This document shows, piece by piece, positions 55,358 through 64,000 of a DNA stretch of 64,000 bases (position 1 is the stretch's first letter; every line of letters starts with the position of its first letter). The translations under genes and the position numbers were made by a program. The notes under the pieces are model-generated. The model searched no databases, had not been told where the DNA came from, and saw nothing but the letters and a program-made list of their open reading frames with translations. The DNA is from Thalassovita autumnalis (lineage in GTDB: Bacteria; Pseudomonadota; Alphaproteobacteria; Rhodobacterales; Rhodobacteraceae), in NCBI RefSeq assembly GCF_001458255.1, contig NZ_CYSB01000039.1:1-64000 (forward strand), given 5' to 3'.

Positions 55358-57630
55358 CGCTCAGTCAGTTTCAGCTCAATCCGACGGTTCTGGGCGCGCG
55401 CCTCAGCGGTATTGGCCGGGTTCACTGGCTGGAATTCCCCAAAGCCATTTGCGCTGACGCGGTTTGGCGGGATGCCCAAACGCTCCACCAGGAAACGCAC
55501 CACCGACAGCGCCCGGGCTTGGCTCAGTTCCCAGTTGTCAGCAAAGACGCCACCAACCCCAAGCGGCTGATTGTCGGTATGGCCATCAACACGGATGATC
55601 CAGTCAATCTCGGCCGGGATGTCACCGATCACGCCGCGCAGGATTGAGGCGACTTTTGCAATTTCCTGCGCGCCTTCCAGCGACAGATCGGCACTGCCCG
55701 AGGCAAAGAGCACCTCGGAGGAGAAGACAAAACGGTCACCGACGATCCGCACACCTTCCTGATTGCCTAGGAGGTCACGCAGACGGCCAAAGAAGTCAGA
55801 ACGGTATTTTTCCAGATCCTGTTTTTCGGCTTCCAGCTGGCGTTTCTCTTCCTCCAGACGCAAGCGCTCAGCCTCTTCCAGCTGGCGGCGCTTGCGTTCC
55901 TCGGCGGCGGCGCGGGCCAGGGCAGCGTTCAGATCCGCGCCCAGCGTTTCCAGTTGCACCTTGGCAGCGGCGTCGCGGGCTTTGTAATCATCAATGATTG
56001 CCTGCAGGCTGGACAGTTGGGTGCGCAGGGCGGCCAACTGCTGGTTCAGCAGGGCCTGTTGTTTCTGCGCCTCTGACGCCAGTTCTTCCTGTGCGGCCAG
56101 GGTGGTTTTGGCGGCGGCCAACAGGGTTTCCTGCCGTTCAGCTTCACTCAACGCGTCGCGTGCTTGTTGCTGCGCTGCCAGTTTTTCGGCCAGAGCTTTG
56201 GCCAAAACGTCCTGCAATTCCGCTTCGGTCAGGGACATGGCATCGCGGGCTTCCTGTGCCTGCGCTTCGGCAGCCTGTTGCGCCAATTTCGCCGCTTCAA
56301 TAGATTTCTCAGCCGCCAGTTTGGCAGCCAAGGCTTCGGCCAAAGCCGCTTCGGCGTCTTTTACACCGGCCTCCGCCTCCAGCTTGGCGGCCAGGGCTTG
56401 CGCCAAACGCTCCTCGAGACTGGCGCGTTCAGCGGCCAACTGGGCCTCCAACTCCTCCGCACGGCCGTTGGAGGAGGCCAGCTGCGCCTCAGCCTCAGAA
56501 AGGCGGGTGCGCAGGTTGGCGATTTCCAGCGTGCCCTCATCAATCTCAGCCAGGGCGGCAGCCAGTTGGTTTTCCAGATCCGACAGGCGTGATGCCGTGG
56601 CTTCAGCGCCACCACGAGCGGCCTCCAGATCCTTGCGGGCGCGATCCAGTTCGGCGGCAACATTGTCCTGCGCCAGCAGCGCTGCGGCCAGTTTTTGGGT
56701 CAGATCCGCGCTTGCGGCCTCCGCTGCGGCAAGCAGGGTCAAGGTCTCCTCCGCCTCACGCCGCTGCTGTTCCAACGCCAGCGTCAGCGAGGTCAGTTCC
56801 GCATCCGCATTCTGCAGCCTATCGCGCAGCGCCTCGGCCGCAGCCGCTTCGGCGAGCCGGGCCTTTTCTTCTTCGTTCAGGGCCTGTTCCAGATCCGCCA
56901 GAGCTTTCTCCAGCTCGGCTTTATTGGTGATCAGGTTGGCATTGTCACCTTCAAGCCGTTCCAGCTGCGATAGCAGGGCGGCGTTCTGATCAGCGGCGGC
57001 GGCGTTGTCAGATTGCAGATCGGCAATCAGGGCTTCCATCGCCTCACGTTTGGCTGCGGCCAGTCGCGCCGCCTCAGCGTGGGCGTCAATTTCACTGCGC
57101 GCTTGAGCCAGCGCCAGGTTCAGCGCGTCACGCTCCCCTTCCAGTGTCTCAATGGTCGCCTGATTGTCAGCACGTTGCTGTTCCAGATCCGTGATGGTGG
57201 CCAGATTGCGCGCCTGACTCGCCAGCAGCGTTGCCACCTGCGCCTCAAATTCGGTGATCTGGCTCCGCGCCGCGGCAAGGGCCGCAACCTGCGCATCCCG
57301 GTCCGCGGTGAGCGATGCGATCAAAGCCTGCTGCGCCGCTGCGGTGTCACGTGCCTCTGCCAGCGTTGCGTCCAGCTCACCAACCTGCGCGGTCAGATCT
57401 GCGGTCTTCTTCTGCTCCAACCCCAGCGCATCGGCCAATGCGGCGATTTCCAGCGACAGGTTATCTAGCTGCGCCTCCTGACCGGTGATGGTTTCGCGCA
57501 GCACAAACTGCACCACCATGAAAATGGTCAGCACAAACATCAACACCAGCAAAAGGCCGGTCATCGCATCCACGAAACCCGGCCAGATAGAGTTCTGGAA
57601 TCGTTGCCCGGTGCGGCGCGACAGGGCCAT
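55354..57630 (-). CDS. MotB/OmpA-like protein with very long coiled coil
   Basis: The 758-residue protein has one N-terminal membrane helix (residues 19-44) with an Asp21 at the place of the proton-binding aspartate of MotB (PGFVDAMTGLLL). A coiled coil of about 555 residues follows (about 50-605), almost all Ala, Glu, Leu, Gln and Lys in heptad-like order. A C-terminal OmpA peptidoglycan-binding domain (620-758) has VDGHTDNQP and NRRIELKLTE. It pairs with the upstream MotA-like protein, two bases away. The length of the coil is far above that of ordinary MotB. Its stop shares TTAA with the convergent M23 gene. Confidence 0.9.
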   Translation of the reverse strand: MALSRRTGQRFQNSIWPGFVDAMTGLLLVLMFVLTIFMVVQFVLRETITGQEAQLDNLSLEIAALADALGLEQKKTADLTAQVGELDATLAEARDTAAAQQALIASLTADRDAQVAALAAARSQITEFEAQVATLLASQARNLATITDLEQQRADNQATIETLEGERDALNLALAQARSEIDAHAEAARLAAAKREAMEALIADLQSDNAAAADQNAALLSQLERLEGDNANLITNKAELEKALADLEQALNEEEKARLAEAAAAEALRDRLQNADAELTSLTLALEQQRREAEETLTLLAAAEAASADLTQKLAAALLAQDNVAAELDRARKDLEAARGGAEATASRLSDLENQLAAALAEIDEGTLEIANLRTRLSEAEAQLASSNGRAEELEAQLAAERASLEERLAQALAAKLEAEAGVKDAEAALAEALAAKLAAEKSIEAAKLAQQAAEAQAQEARDAMSLTEAELQDVLAKALAEKLAAQQQARDALSEAERQETLLAAAKTTLAAQEELASEAQKQQALLNQQLAALRTQLSSLQAIIDDYKARDAAAKVQLETLGADLNAALARAAAEERKRRQLEEAERLRLEEEKRQLEAEKQDLEKYRSDFFGRLRDLLGNQEGVRIVGDRFVFSSEVLFASGSADLSLEGAQEIAKVASILRGVIGDIPAEIDWIIRVDGHTDNQPLGVGGVFADNWELSQARALSVVRFLVERLGIPPNRVSANGFGEFQPVNPANTAEARAQNRRIELKLTER

Positions 57631-57632
57631 GT

Positions 57633-58841
57633 TTAGCCCTCCTTGCCCTTAATGCGGGGGCTGCGCAGGTTAGGTTGATCATGTTCGGCGATGCGGCCCT
57701 GCGCCACCAGACGGGTGAGCGAGGCGATATCCATCCGCAATTCGGCCATGGTTTCCTGCCGGCCCGCGCTGATTTCTTCCAAGATCCGCAGCAGCTGCAC
57801 ATCAATCGACCGCAGGCGCATCCGGCTTTCGGCATCCATCCCTTCACCAGCGGTCTGGCTGAGGGTTTCAACCATCTTCTCCTGCCCGTCCGCGACCCGT
57901 TCCAAGGCGGAGTTCACCGAACGGTCATCGGCCATGCGATCGGTCAGCCGTTCAATCGAATGAGCCAGCGCGCCAAGCTGCGCATCCACCTGGCTGCGCC
58001 CGGCCTCTGACTGCTCAAACATTTGCCGCATCCGGTCCATCTGTTCCAGCATGTGATCCAAAATCTGCACCGCCGCGCCATATTCGCCCGAGGTTTCGCC
58101 CTCACCCGATGAGAAAGTCACGCGCGTGATCGTGGACAGCCATTCCTCCAGCTCGCGGTAGAACCGGTTCTGGCCGTGACCGGCGAACAGTTCCAACAGG
58201 CCCACAACCAAAGATCCTGCCAGCCCCAAAAGGGAGGAGCCAAAGGCAACGCCCATGCCCGAAAGCTGTTGATCCAGACCGCTCATCAGGCGGCCAAATA
58301 CCTCCACACCGCTTTCGCCTTCAGCCGGGGCCAGACCGCGAATGGTATCAACCAGCGCCGGAACGGTGGTGGCCAGACCATAAAACGTGCCCAGAAGACC
58401 AAGGAAGATCAGCAGGTTAACGATGTACCGGGTGATCTCACGCGCCTCATCGATCCGGGTCGCCACGGAATCGAGGATTGAGCTGGTCGAGCTTGCGTTA
58501 ATTTCCATCCGGGCCGAGTGTTTACCCAAAAGCGCCGCCAGAGGCGCCAGCAGCCGCGGCGCACGGCGATGTTCCAACTGCTCACGCTCTGAAACGAAGC
58601 CTTCGATCCAGCGCACCGAATTGAACAGCTGCGCCACCTGCCAGAAACAGGACAGCACCCCGACGCCAAAGACGAACAGAATGAACCCGTTTAGATAGGG
58701 GTTGGCCTCAAACACGGGCAAGATGCGCGGTAGCGCCAGAAACACCACACCCGCCGACAACCCAAGGACCAGAACCATCGAAATGATCTGGCGCACGGGC
58801 GGTGAGAATTGCGGCTCGACCTCATGGTCTGTCTGTACCAT
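57633..58841 (-). CDS. MotA/TolQ/ExbB-family proton channel protein
   Basis: The 402-residue inner-membrane protein has four helices (about residues 18-40, 50-72, 138-160 and 196-220) and the MotA/ExbB core stretch GLLGTFYGLATTVPAL and GVAFGSSLLGLAGSLVVGLLE. The cytoplasmic part after helix 4 (about 180 residues) is helical and charged (LDHMLEQMDRMRQMFEQSEAG), longer than in ExbB. It probably forms a proton-driven rotary stator with the MotB-like protein encoded downstream. No flagellar, Tol or Ton gene is near, so the driven partner is unknown. The start at 58841 is an ATG. Confidence 0.88.
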   Translation of the reverse strand: MVQTDHEVEPQFSPPVRQIISMVLVLGLSAGVVFLALPRILPVFEANPYLNGFILFVFGVGVLSCFWQVAQLFNSVRWIEGFVSEREQLEHRRAPRLLAPLAALLGKHSARMEINASSTSSILDSVATRIDEAREITRYIVNLLIFLGLLGTFYGLATTVPALVDTIRGLAPAEGESGVEVFGRLMSGLDQQLSGMGVAFGSSLLGLAGSLVVGLLELFAGHGQNRFYRELEEWLSTITRVTFSSGEGETSGEYGAAVQILDHMLEQMDRMRQMFEQSEAGRSQVDAQLGALAHSIERLTDRMADDRSVNSALERVADGQEKMVETLSQTAGEGMDAESRMRLRSIDVQLLRILEEISAGRQETMAELRMDIASLTRLVAQGRIAEHDQPNLRSPRIKGKEG

Positions 58842-58908
58842 CCGGACAGATCCCGACTTGTTATTCCTTGGCCAAACTCTATGCCGAAGCCATCAGCAAG
58901 CCAAGGAC

Positions 58909-59439
58909 TTATGCGATCAAGCCACGCACACGTTCCGTCAGCCAGTCCAGCTCTGCGTCCTGAATGCCCAATTCGTGCAAATGCGCGGAGGTATTGAACA
59001 AATATTCCGGGTTCGGGCCACGGCCGCCGACCGCATGCGCAATGATATGGGCCTGTTCTTCCAGCTCCAGACCGCCGCAATACTGCACATGATCGGGGTC
59101 GATCACATAGGTCACCGCCTCCACCCGGCGGCCATCGGCCAGATCGACCTCCAGCACCTTTTCCAGATAGGCGGAGCTGACTAATTCACGTTCGCGCAGG
59201 TAATCAAGGACCTTGGCCTCTTCCCCCGCTTTCACCGCAAAGGCCAGACCGTCACAGGAGGCGCCGGTCAACTCATCCAGCGCCAAGACCAGCCCCGGTT
59301 TTTCTTCGGTACCGCGATGGTGGATGGAGCGCATGCAGAAGCTGCGGTGATATTCCGGCAGTGATGCCAAGGACTGCGCCGCCGGGGCAAACCCGGGGTT
59401 CCACAGCAGTGATCCATATCCAAACACCCACATCGTCAT
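58909..59439 (-). CDS. Gamma-glutamylcyclotransferase (ChaC-like)
   Basis: The 176-residue cytoplasmic enzyme starts WVFGYGSLLWNPGFAPA, the ChaC glycine motif, and has the conserved SSAYLEKVLEVDL and DPDHVQYCGGLELEEQAHIIAHAVGGRGPNPEYLFNT at about residues 115-150. ChaC enzymes degrade glutathione to 5-oxoproline and Cys-Gly. The start at 59439 has AGGG upstream; the ATG two codons later is possible. It lies just upstream of the MotA-like gene on the same strand, 67 bases apart, without a clear functional link. Confidence 0.92.
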   Translation of the reverse strand: MTMWVFGYGSLLWNPGFAPAAQSLASLPEYHRSFCMRSIHHRGTEEKPGLVLALDELTGASCDGLAFAVKAGEEAKVLDYLRERELVSSAYLEKVLEVDLADGRRVEAVTYVIDPDHVQYCGGLELEEQAHIIAHAVGGRGPNPEYLFNTSAHLHELGIQDAELDWLTERVRGLIA

Positions 59440-59506
59440 GTTACTGGCCCTTTTTCCTTTGCCCCTGTAAACACCACTCACCCCGGTTAGGAAAGGCCCC
59501 AGCCCC

Positions 59507-60499
59507 GTGAAACGTCTGCTGATCCTCATTGTTGCTGCCGCCACCCTATGGGGGGCCTATTGGTTCATCGGTGCCCGCAGTGTTCAGGCCGGATTTGAGG
59601 CATGGTTTGACGCCCGTCGGGTTGAGGGCTGGGTGGCCGAAACCTCAGATCTGAGAGTGCGCGGTTTCCCCAATCGGTTTGACACCACGCTCAGCGATAT
59701 TGCGCTGGCGGACCCAAACAGTGGCTGGGCCTGGGAGGCGCCGTTTTTCCAGATCTTTGCGCTGTCCTATAAGCCCAATCACATCATCGCCACCTGGCCG
59801 AATGAGCAGCTGCTGGCCACGCCTTTTGCCAAATATGACATCAGCAGCGCGCAGATGCAGGCCTCGGTCGTGACCGAAGGCACCGCGCTGGCGCTGGCCC
59901 GGACTAATCTGGCGGCTGACACGCTGCAGATCACCGGCCCTTCGGGCGATGGCACCAATATGACGGCGTTCCGCGCAGGTCTGGTCCATGAGGGCGAGAA
60001 CCTCTACCGGTTTGCGCTGACCGCGCAAGATCTGGCCCCGGCCCGCGCCTTCCGCGCGCTGGTCGATCAGACGGGGAAACTGCCGCGCACGCTTTCGGCC
60101 TTTTCCGCTGACATCACCATGCAATTTGATGCCGCTTGGGATCGCCATGCCTTGGAAGATGCCCGGCCGCAGCCGCAGGCGCTGAACGTCAATCTGGCCG
60201 AGGCGAAATGGGGTGAATTGGAATTGGCTTTGGCCGGTGATCTGGTGATCGATACCCAAGGCTGGGCCGAGGGCAAACTGACCGTCAAAGCCCGCAACTG
60301 GCGGGAGATTGTGCAAATGGCCGTTGCGGCGGGCGTGCTGCCAGACGGCTGGGCGGAAACGCTGACGGGGGGGCTGCAGATGGTGGCCGGCATGTCGGGC
60401 AATCCAAACACGCTGGACCTGCCCCTGACCTTTTCCGGTGAAACGCTTTACTTCGGGCCGATCCCGCTGGGCCCTGCCCCCAATTTCACCCTGCGCTAA
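59507..60499 (+). CDS. DUF2125 domain protein
   Basis: The 330-residue protein has an N-terminal hydrophobic helix (residues 3-21) that anchors it in the inner membrane or is a signal. The body matches DUF2125 (PF09898): WVAETSDLRVRGFPNRFDTTLSDIALADP near the start and later VNLAEAKWGELELALAGDLVIDTQGWAEGKLTVKARNWREIV around residues 226-268. Such proteins look like asmA/AsmA-related beta-rich periplasmic folds, without known function. Translation starts at GTG 59507. It is divergent from the ChaC-like gene and convergent with the extensin-like gene. Confidence 0.88.
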   Translation: MKRLLILIVAAATLWGAYWFIGARSVQAGFEAWFDARRVEGWVAETSDLRVRGFPNRFDTTLSDIALADPNSGWAWEAPFFQIFALSYKPNHIIATWPNEQLLATPFAKYDISSAQMQASVVTEGTALALARTNLAADTLQITGPSGDGTNMTAFRAGLVHEGENLYRFALTAQDLAPARAFRALVDQTGKLPRTLSAFSADITMQFDAAWDRHALEDARPQPQALNVNLAEAKWGELELALAGDLVIDTQGWAEGKLTVKARNWREIVQMAVAAGVLPDGWAETLTGGLQMVAGMSGNPNTLDLPLTFSGETLYFGPIPLGPAPNFTLR

Positions 60500-60505
60500 G
60501 CGGCG

Positions 60506-61258
60506 TTACCGGCAATAGCTGCCGCCTCGATGGCGCGCGGTGTCAAAGTGGAAGTGATCCTTGTGGAACCGGTCACTTTCCGGCCCCAGAACGGTGCCAA
60601 AGGGGCCACAAGCGGCCCGATGGGCCTTGCGTAGGATTTTTCCCTCTCGCCGTTGGTTCCAGCCCTGCAGCACGGTGATCGTTGAGCCGTCTTCAAGGAA
60701 AATGGCGCTGATATCGATCGCTTTACCTTTGCCGTGCTCCGAGATTTTGGCGCCTTTGCGGTTGTTGCGGGTGCGGCAGGAATAATGCGCTGCTACGCGC
60801 AGCCCTTTGACCCCGCCCCTGGTGCGCCCGACCGCAGGCTTCAGCCCCTTCTCAATCCAGCTTTTCAACGCTTTGGCTGTTGTGCAATCCATGATCGAGG
60901 GCTGGCTGAGCGTCACCCCTGCCACCTCGCGCAGACGGATCGCATCTTTCACACCACAGCCGGACAGTTTACCGGGCACCCGGCCAACCTCTTCGCCGCG
61001 CAGGCTGCGATCACGACAGACCGAACCGCGCTTGGGCAAGCGTTTGGCCGCTTTGGCTTGGGTGACTGCCGTCGAGGCCGCGACGGCTGCAGCAGGCCGC
61101 GCCACCGGGCGCAGGCTGCGGGACAGTCCGGCGGTCTTGGGCTGCAGGATGGCAACCGATCCCGGTCGGGCCACCGGCCGCAGGCTTTCGTCCACGGGTT
61201 TGGCGCTGGCGCTTGTTGTGGCCATGATCAGCCCAAGTATCGCCAGCATGCCCCTCAT
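60506..61258 (-). CDS. Extensin-like family protein (putative exported peptidase fold)
   Basis: The 250-residue protein has a signal peptide (residues 1-19, ending SASA) and a linker with two copies of SLRPVARP. The extensin-like domain (PF06904, about 85-250) has AAHYSCRTRNNRKGAKISEHGKGKAIDISAI and later FHKDHFHFDTARHRGG. The His/Asp/His pattern resembles that of zinc D,D-peptidases of the LAS group, which suggests a wall-cleaving role; this is an inference. Six cysteines probably pair. Its ATG overlaps the tyrA stop in ATGA, so it belongs to the hisC-tyrA unit, though the functions look unrelated. Confidence 0.85.
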   Translation of the reverse strand: MRGMLAILGLIMATTSASAKPVDESLRPVARPGSVAILQPKTAGLSRSLRPVARPAAAVAASTAVTQAKAAKRLPKRGSVCRDRSLRGEEVGRVPGKLSGCGVKDAIRLREVAGVTLSQPSIMDCTTAKALKSWIEKGLKPAVGRTRGGVKGLRVAAHYSCRTRNNRKGAKISEHGKGKAIDISAIFLEDGSTITVLQGWNQRREGKILRKAHRAACGPFGTVLGPESDRFHKDHFHFDTARHRGGSYCR

Positions 61259-62172
61259 GACTGCGGCACACCACGCCCGAAATCGGGCGCTTCGGTATCT
61301 TGGCCCGCTTCGATAATGCCGCGACGAATCTCACGGGTGCGGGTGAAGTAATCAAACAGCTGATCGCCGTCACCCGTCCGGATTGAACGCTGCAAGGCAA
61401 ACAGCTCTTCGGTAAAACGGCCAAGGATTTCCAGTGTCGCGTCTTTGTTGGTCAGGAAAACATCGCGCCACATGGTCGGGTCCGAGGCCGCAATCCGGGT
61501 GAAATCACGAAAGCCTGCGGCCGAAAACTTGATGACTTCGCGCTCAGACACCCGGCGCAGATCATCCGCCACACCCACCATCGTGTAGGCGATCAGGTGC
61601 GGGATATGGCTGACCACGGCGCAGACCTGATCGTGGTGACCAACCTCCATCCGTTCGCAGTTGGCGCCCAGGGCTTGCCAATAGGCCTCCAGCTGCTGGG
61701 TTGCCCCCTCATCCGCGCCATTGGGCACGATCAGGCACCAGCGATTGTCAAACAACGTGTCAAAGCCGGATTCTGGCCCCGAATGCTCGGTCCCGGCCAT
61801 CGGGTGGGCGGGCACGAAATGCACACCTTGCGGCAGATGCGGTTCAATCGCTTCAATCACCGATTTCTTCACCGATCCCACGTCGCTGACGGTGCAGCCG
61901 GGTTTCAGATGCGGTGAAATCTCTTCAGCAATGCGCCCCATGGCGCCAACCGGCACGCAGAGCACCACCAGATCAGCGTCTTTCACCGCCTCAATCGCGC
62001 TGTCGCAAACCTGATCACATAGGCCAATGCGCCGCGCGGTGTCGCGTGTCTGTTCCGAACGCGCATAGCCCGAAACCTCAGCCGCCACGCCTGCGCGTTT
62101 CATCGCCCAATACATGGACGAGGCAATCAACCCCAAGCCGATCAAGGCAACACGGTTGTAGATCACGCTCAC
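61255..62172 (-). CDS. Prephenate/arogenate dehydrogenase
   Basis: The 305-residue cytoplasmic enzyme oxidises prephenate or arogenate with NAD(P) in tyrosine synthesis. The N-terminal Rossmann fold has [18 protein letters not shown], then [18 protein letters not shown] and [14 protein letters not shown] with the catalytic His, and the helical C-terminal dimer domain has [17 protein letters not shown]. The substrate preference cannot be read safely. It starts with GTG that overlaps the hisC stop (GTGA), and its stop overlaps the extensin-like start (ATGA). The order hisC-tyrA suits a common aromatic and histidine aminotransferase pathway. Confidence 0.92.
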   Translation of the reverse strand: MSVIYNRVALIGLGLIASSMYWAMKRAGVAAEVSGYARSEQTRDTARRIGLCDQVCDSAIEAVKDADLVVLCVPVGAMGRIAEEISPHLKPGCTVSDVGSVKKSVIEAIEPHLPQGVHFVPAHPMAGTEHSGPESGFDTLFDNRWCLIVPNGADEGATQQLEAYWQALGANCERMEVGHHDQVCAVVSHIPHLIAYTMVGVADDLRRVSEREVIKFSAAGFRDFTRIAASDPTMWRDVFLTNKDATLEILGRFTEELFALQRSIRTGDGDQLFDYFTRTREIRRGIIEAGQDTEAPDFGRGVPQS

Positions 62173-63254
62173 GCCGCGCCCTCCTTGAACTGGCCGATGG
62201 CATGGGCCACGCGGCGGCAGGACGGCTCATCCCCGACAGTGATCCGCAGGCAGTTGGGCAGGCCGTAGCCCGCCACTTTGCGCACGATCAGACCCTGCGA
62301 TTTCAAATAGGCGTCGGCGGCGTTTGCCTCTTTCTCATCCGCAAAGCGGGCCAGAATGAAGTTTGTGAACGACTCGTCCGCCTGCACTCCATGGCCAGCC
62401 AGCGCCTCGATCAGCCAGCTGCGCATGCGGGCATTTTCAAGCCGGCATTTTACAGTGTATTCGCGATCGCGCAGCGCTGCCTCAGCGACCTGCAGCTGCA
62501 GATTGTTCAGGTTGAACGGCTGACGCACCCGGTTCAGAACATCGATCAGCTCTTTGGGGGCATAGCCCCAACCAACCCGCAGCCCGCCCAGACCAAAGAT
62601 CTTGGAAAAGGTGCGCGTCATGATCACGTTGTCACGGCTTTCCACCATGCCCGCGCCGCCATCATAGCCCTCAACAAATTCGGCATAGGCGCCGTCCAGC
62701 ACCAAAATGGCCTGTGGCGGCAACCCTTCGGCCAAGCGCTTGCAATCCTCCATCGGGATCATTGTGCCGGTCGGGTTGGCCGGGTTGGCAATGAAAACGA
62801 TACGGGTTTTGTCGGTGCAGGCGGCCAGGATCTTGTCCACATCCACCACACGGTCGGTTTCATCCACCTTGACCGGCTTGGCGCCACAGGCATGGGCCAG
62901 GATCGGATACATGGAAAACCCGTGTTCGGTATAGATCACCTCATCCCCGGGTCCGGCAAAGGACTGCGCGATGAACTGCAACACCTCATCCGATCCAACG
63001 CCGCAGATGATGTTTTCAGGATCCAGCCCGTAGACCTCACCAATGGCTTTGCGCAGCCCGGCGTGATCGGTGCCCGGATACCGATGCAGGTCCAGCCCCG
63101 CCTTGCGCAGCGCGTCAGTCGCTTTGGGGCTGGGCCCGAACGGGTTTTCGTTCGAGCTGAGCTTTACCACATCGGTGACGCCAACCACATGGGCCGCACC
63201 ACCTTGGTAGAGGGCGATTTCCATGATGCCTGGCTGTGGCGTGATCTTGGTCAT
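62169..63254 (-). CDS. hisC: Histidinol-phosphate aminotransferase (aromatic amino-acid aminotransferase)
   Basis: The 361-residue fold-type I PLP enzyme has the family start [19 protein letters not shown] in [11 protein letters not shown], the pyridine-holding Asp in [10 protein letters not shown], and the Schiff-base lysine in [17 protein letters not shown]. HisC enzymes act in histidine synthesis. When next to tyrA they often also transaminate phenylalanine or tyrosine precursors, so this copy may serve the aromatic pathway. It heads the overlapping unit hisC-tyrA-extensin. The ATG at 63254 follows AAGGAGTCCC; the class V aminotransferase gene lies 60 bases upstream on the same strand. Confidence 0.92.
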   Translation of the reverse strand: MTKITPQPGIMEIALYQGGAAHVVGVTDVVKLSSNENPFGPSPKATDALRKAGLDLHRYPGTDHAGLRKAIGEVYGLDPENIICGVGSDEVLQFIAQSFAGPGDEVIYTEHGFSMYPILAHACGAKPVKVDETDRVVDVDKILAACTDKTRIVFIANPANPTGTMIPMEDCKRLAEGLPPQAILVLDGAYAEFVEGYDGGAGMVESRDNVIMTRTFSKIFGLGGLRVGWGYAPKELIDVLNRVRQPFNLNNLQLQVAEAALRDREYTVKCRLENARMRSWLIEALAGHGVQADESFTNFILARFADEKEANAADAYLKSQGLIVRKVAGYGLPNCLRITVGDEPSCRRVAHAIGQFKEGAA

Positions 63255-63314
63255 AACGGGACTCCTTCGTCGCCCCCTAATACCGCCCCCCCCCCAAGAG
63301 GAAAAGCGACAAGA

Positions 63315-64000
63315 TCACGCGGCCTTCACAACACGCGAAGGCTGTCCCGTTTGTGCATCAATACGGTAGTGGCCGATGTGATCGCCCAGACCCAAGCTGA
63401 GGTCATTTACCGCCTTCACGATGCGGTGCACGGTCTCTTCATCCATCATGTAGGAGAAATTCAACCGCACCCAGCCCGGTTTCTCACGGGTGTCCCCCGC
63501 CCGGATGCTATCACGCATCTGATGTGACATTTCTTCGCCAATCCCCAGCAAACGATGGCCATACGGCCCGGCACAGGAACAGCCGCCGCGCACCTGAACG
63601 CCGTGAATATCGCTGAGCATCATGGTGTACAGCAGCGGGCTGACCACCGCCATCTGATCGTCCCGCACAAGGAAGGAAAAAATCGGCAAGCGATGTTCAA
63701 CCTGCGTGCCCAGAAGCTGAATACGGGGGTTGTCCTTCCAACCTTCCAGCCCGATGGCCGCATATCGCGCCTCACGGCGTGCGATTTCTTCGGTGCCGAT
63801 CACGTCTTTCACGATGAAGGCCAGCGCCGCGCGGATGTCACCGATGATGTTTGGCGTGCCCGCCTCTTCGCGCGCCTCAAGGTTCTGCGAATAGTCATGC
63901 CCCCAGGAGGACACGTAGGTCACAGTGCCCCCGCCCGGCCAGCTGGGCTTCTGTGTGGTGACGGCGTCCTTGTTGACGATCAGCAGGCCCGACGCCCCCG
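63315..64000 (-). CDS. Class V aminotransferase, cysteine desulfurase-like (partial)
   Basis: The frame runs from the window edge and gives about 228 C-terminal residues; the start and the PLP lysine lie outside. The visible part has the post-lysine GASGLLIVNK, PGGGTVTYVSSWGH, and the RGGCSCAGPYGHRLLGIGE loop, which corresponds to the catalytic-cysteine loop of NifS-like enzymes. The final part is the small C-terminal domain. It is therefore a class V PLP aminotransferase or cysteine desulfurase-like enzyme; the exact reaction cannot be told. A shorter reading from a GTG at 63923 is an artefact of the window edge. Confidence 0.85.
   Translation of the reverse strand, partial: GASGLLIVNKDAVTTQKPSWPGGGTVTYVSSWGHDYSQNLEAREEAGTPNIIGDIRAALAFIVKDVIGTEEIARREARYAAIGLEGWKDNPRIQLLGTQVEHRLPIFSFLVRDDQMAVVSPLLYTMMLSDIHGVQVRGGCSCAGPYGHRLLGIGEEMSHQMRDSIRAGDTREKPGWVRLNFSYMMDEETVHRIVKAVNDLSLGLGDHIGHYRIDAQTGQPSRVVKAA

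Noticed and set aside
55354-58841. Zorya-type anti-phage system (ZorA/ZorB-like motor pair)
   Set aside because: The A/B architecture recalls ZorAB, but the long coil is in the B protein and the neighbours are an M23 peptidase and a ChaC enzyme; no ZorC, ZorD or ZorE-like gene is present.

Overview
The window reads as a chromosomal segment of an alphaproteobacterium of the order Rhodobacterales, probably the Roseobacter group. The reasons are the high G+C content, the gene forms (an atpHAGDC operon without the Fo genes, etfBA, a CIRCE-controlled groESL operon, DUF2125, DUF2161 and a family II pyrophosphatase) and the protein sequences themselves. Genus and species are not determined. Coding is dense. 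I see no phage, insertion sequence, CRISPR array, tRNA or rRNA. Two edge genes are cut: tuf on the left and a class V aminotransferase on the right.

Layout. 1-10.6 kb: the start of tuf, a lipoprotein, a cytochrome P450, parC, an SH3 protein, a short-chain dehydrogenase, a HIG1-type membrane protein with a cobalamin adenosyltransferase, and etfBA. 10.6-14.3 kb: a DMT exporter with tag, then groESL behind a clear promoter and CIRCE operator. 14.3-21.1 kb: a small AT-richer DUF6547-like gene facing a DUF2161 nuclease-like gene, then a TraB/GumN protein, Mn-pyrophosphatase, a dienelactone hydrolase-like protein, a GFA-family gene divergent from a GlxA-type regulator, and a HAD phosphatase. 21.2-24.2 kb: a tight maoC-ribF-ycgN-ltaE run. 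24.2-32.2 kb: a hydrolase/isomerase pair, prs, an H-type lectin and the F1 ATP synthase operon. 32.5-43.2 kb: a methyltransferase, gloB, clpA, two MFS transporters, arfB, yhhQ, a phytase-like protein, mepA and a thioesterase. 43.3-46.6 kb: yggT, recQ and yaaA. 46.8-58.8 kb: an envelope block of alpha-2-macroglobulin, PBP1C and an M23 peptidase, facing a MotA/MotB-like pair whose B subunit carries an unusually long coiled coil. 58.9-64 kb: a ChaC-like cyclotransferase, DUF2125, and an overlapping hisC-tyrA-extensin run.

How the genes work together. Several units are translationally coupled by 1-4 base overlaps: etfB/etfA, tag/eamA, ribF/ycgN/ltaE, A2M/pbpC and hisC/tyrA/extensin. Many units end in clear intrinsic terminators.

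The most promising unexplained element is a terminator-ended transcript between yhhQ and arfB (about 38411-38590, minus strand). It has a near-perfect Shine-Dalgarno sequence, a tiny reading frame and a 9-base inverse complement that could mask that site. It could be a small RNA or an attenuating leader for the ribosome-rescue gene arfB. The second is the MotA/MotB-like pair next to cell-wall genes.
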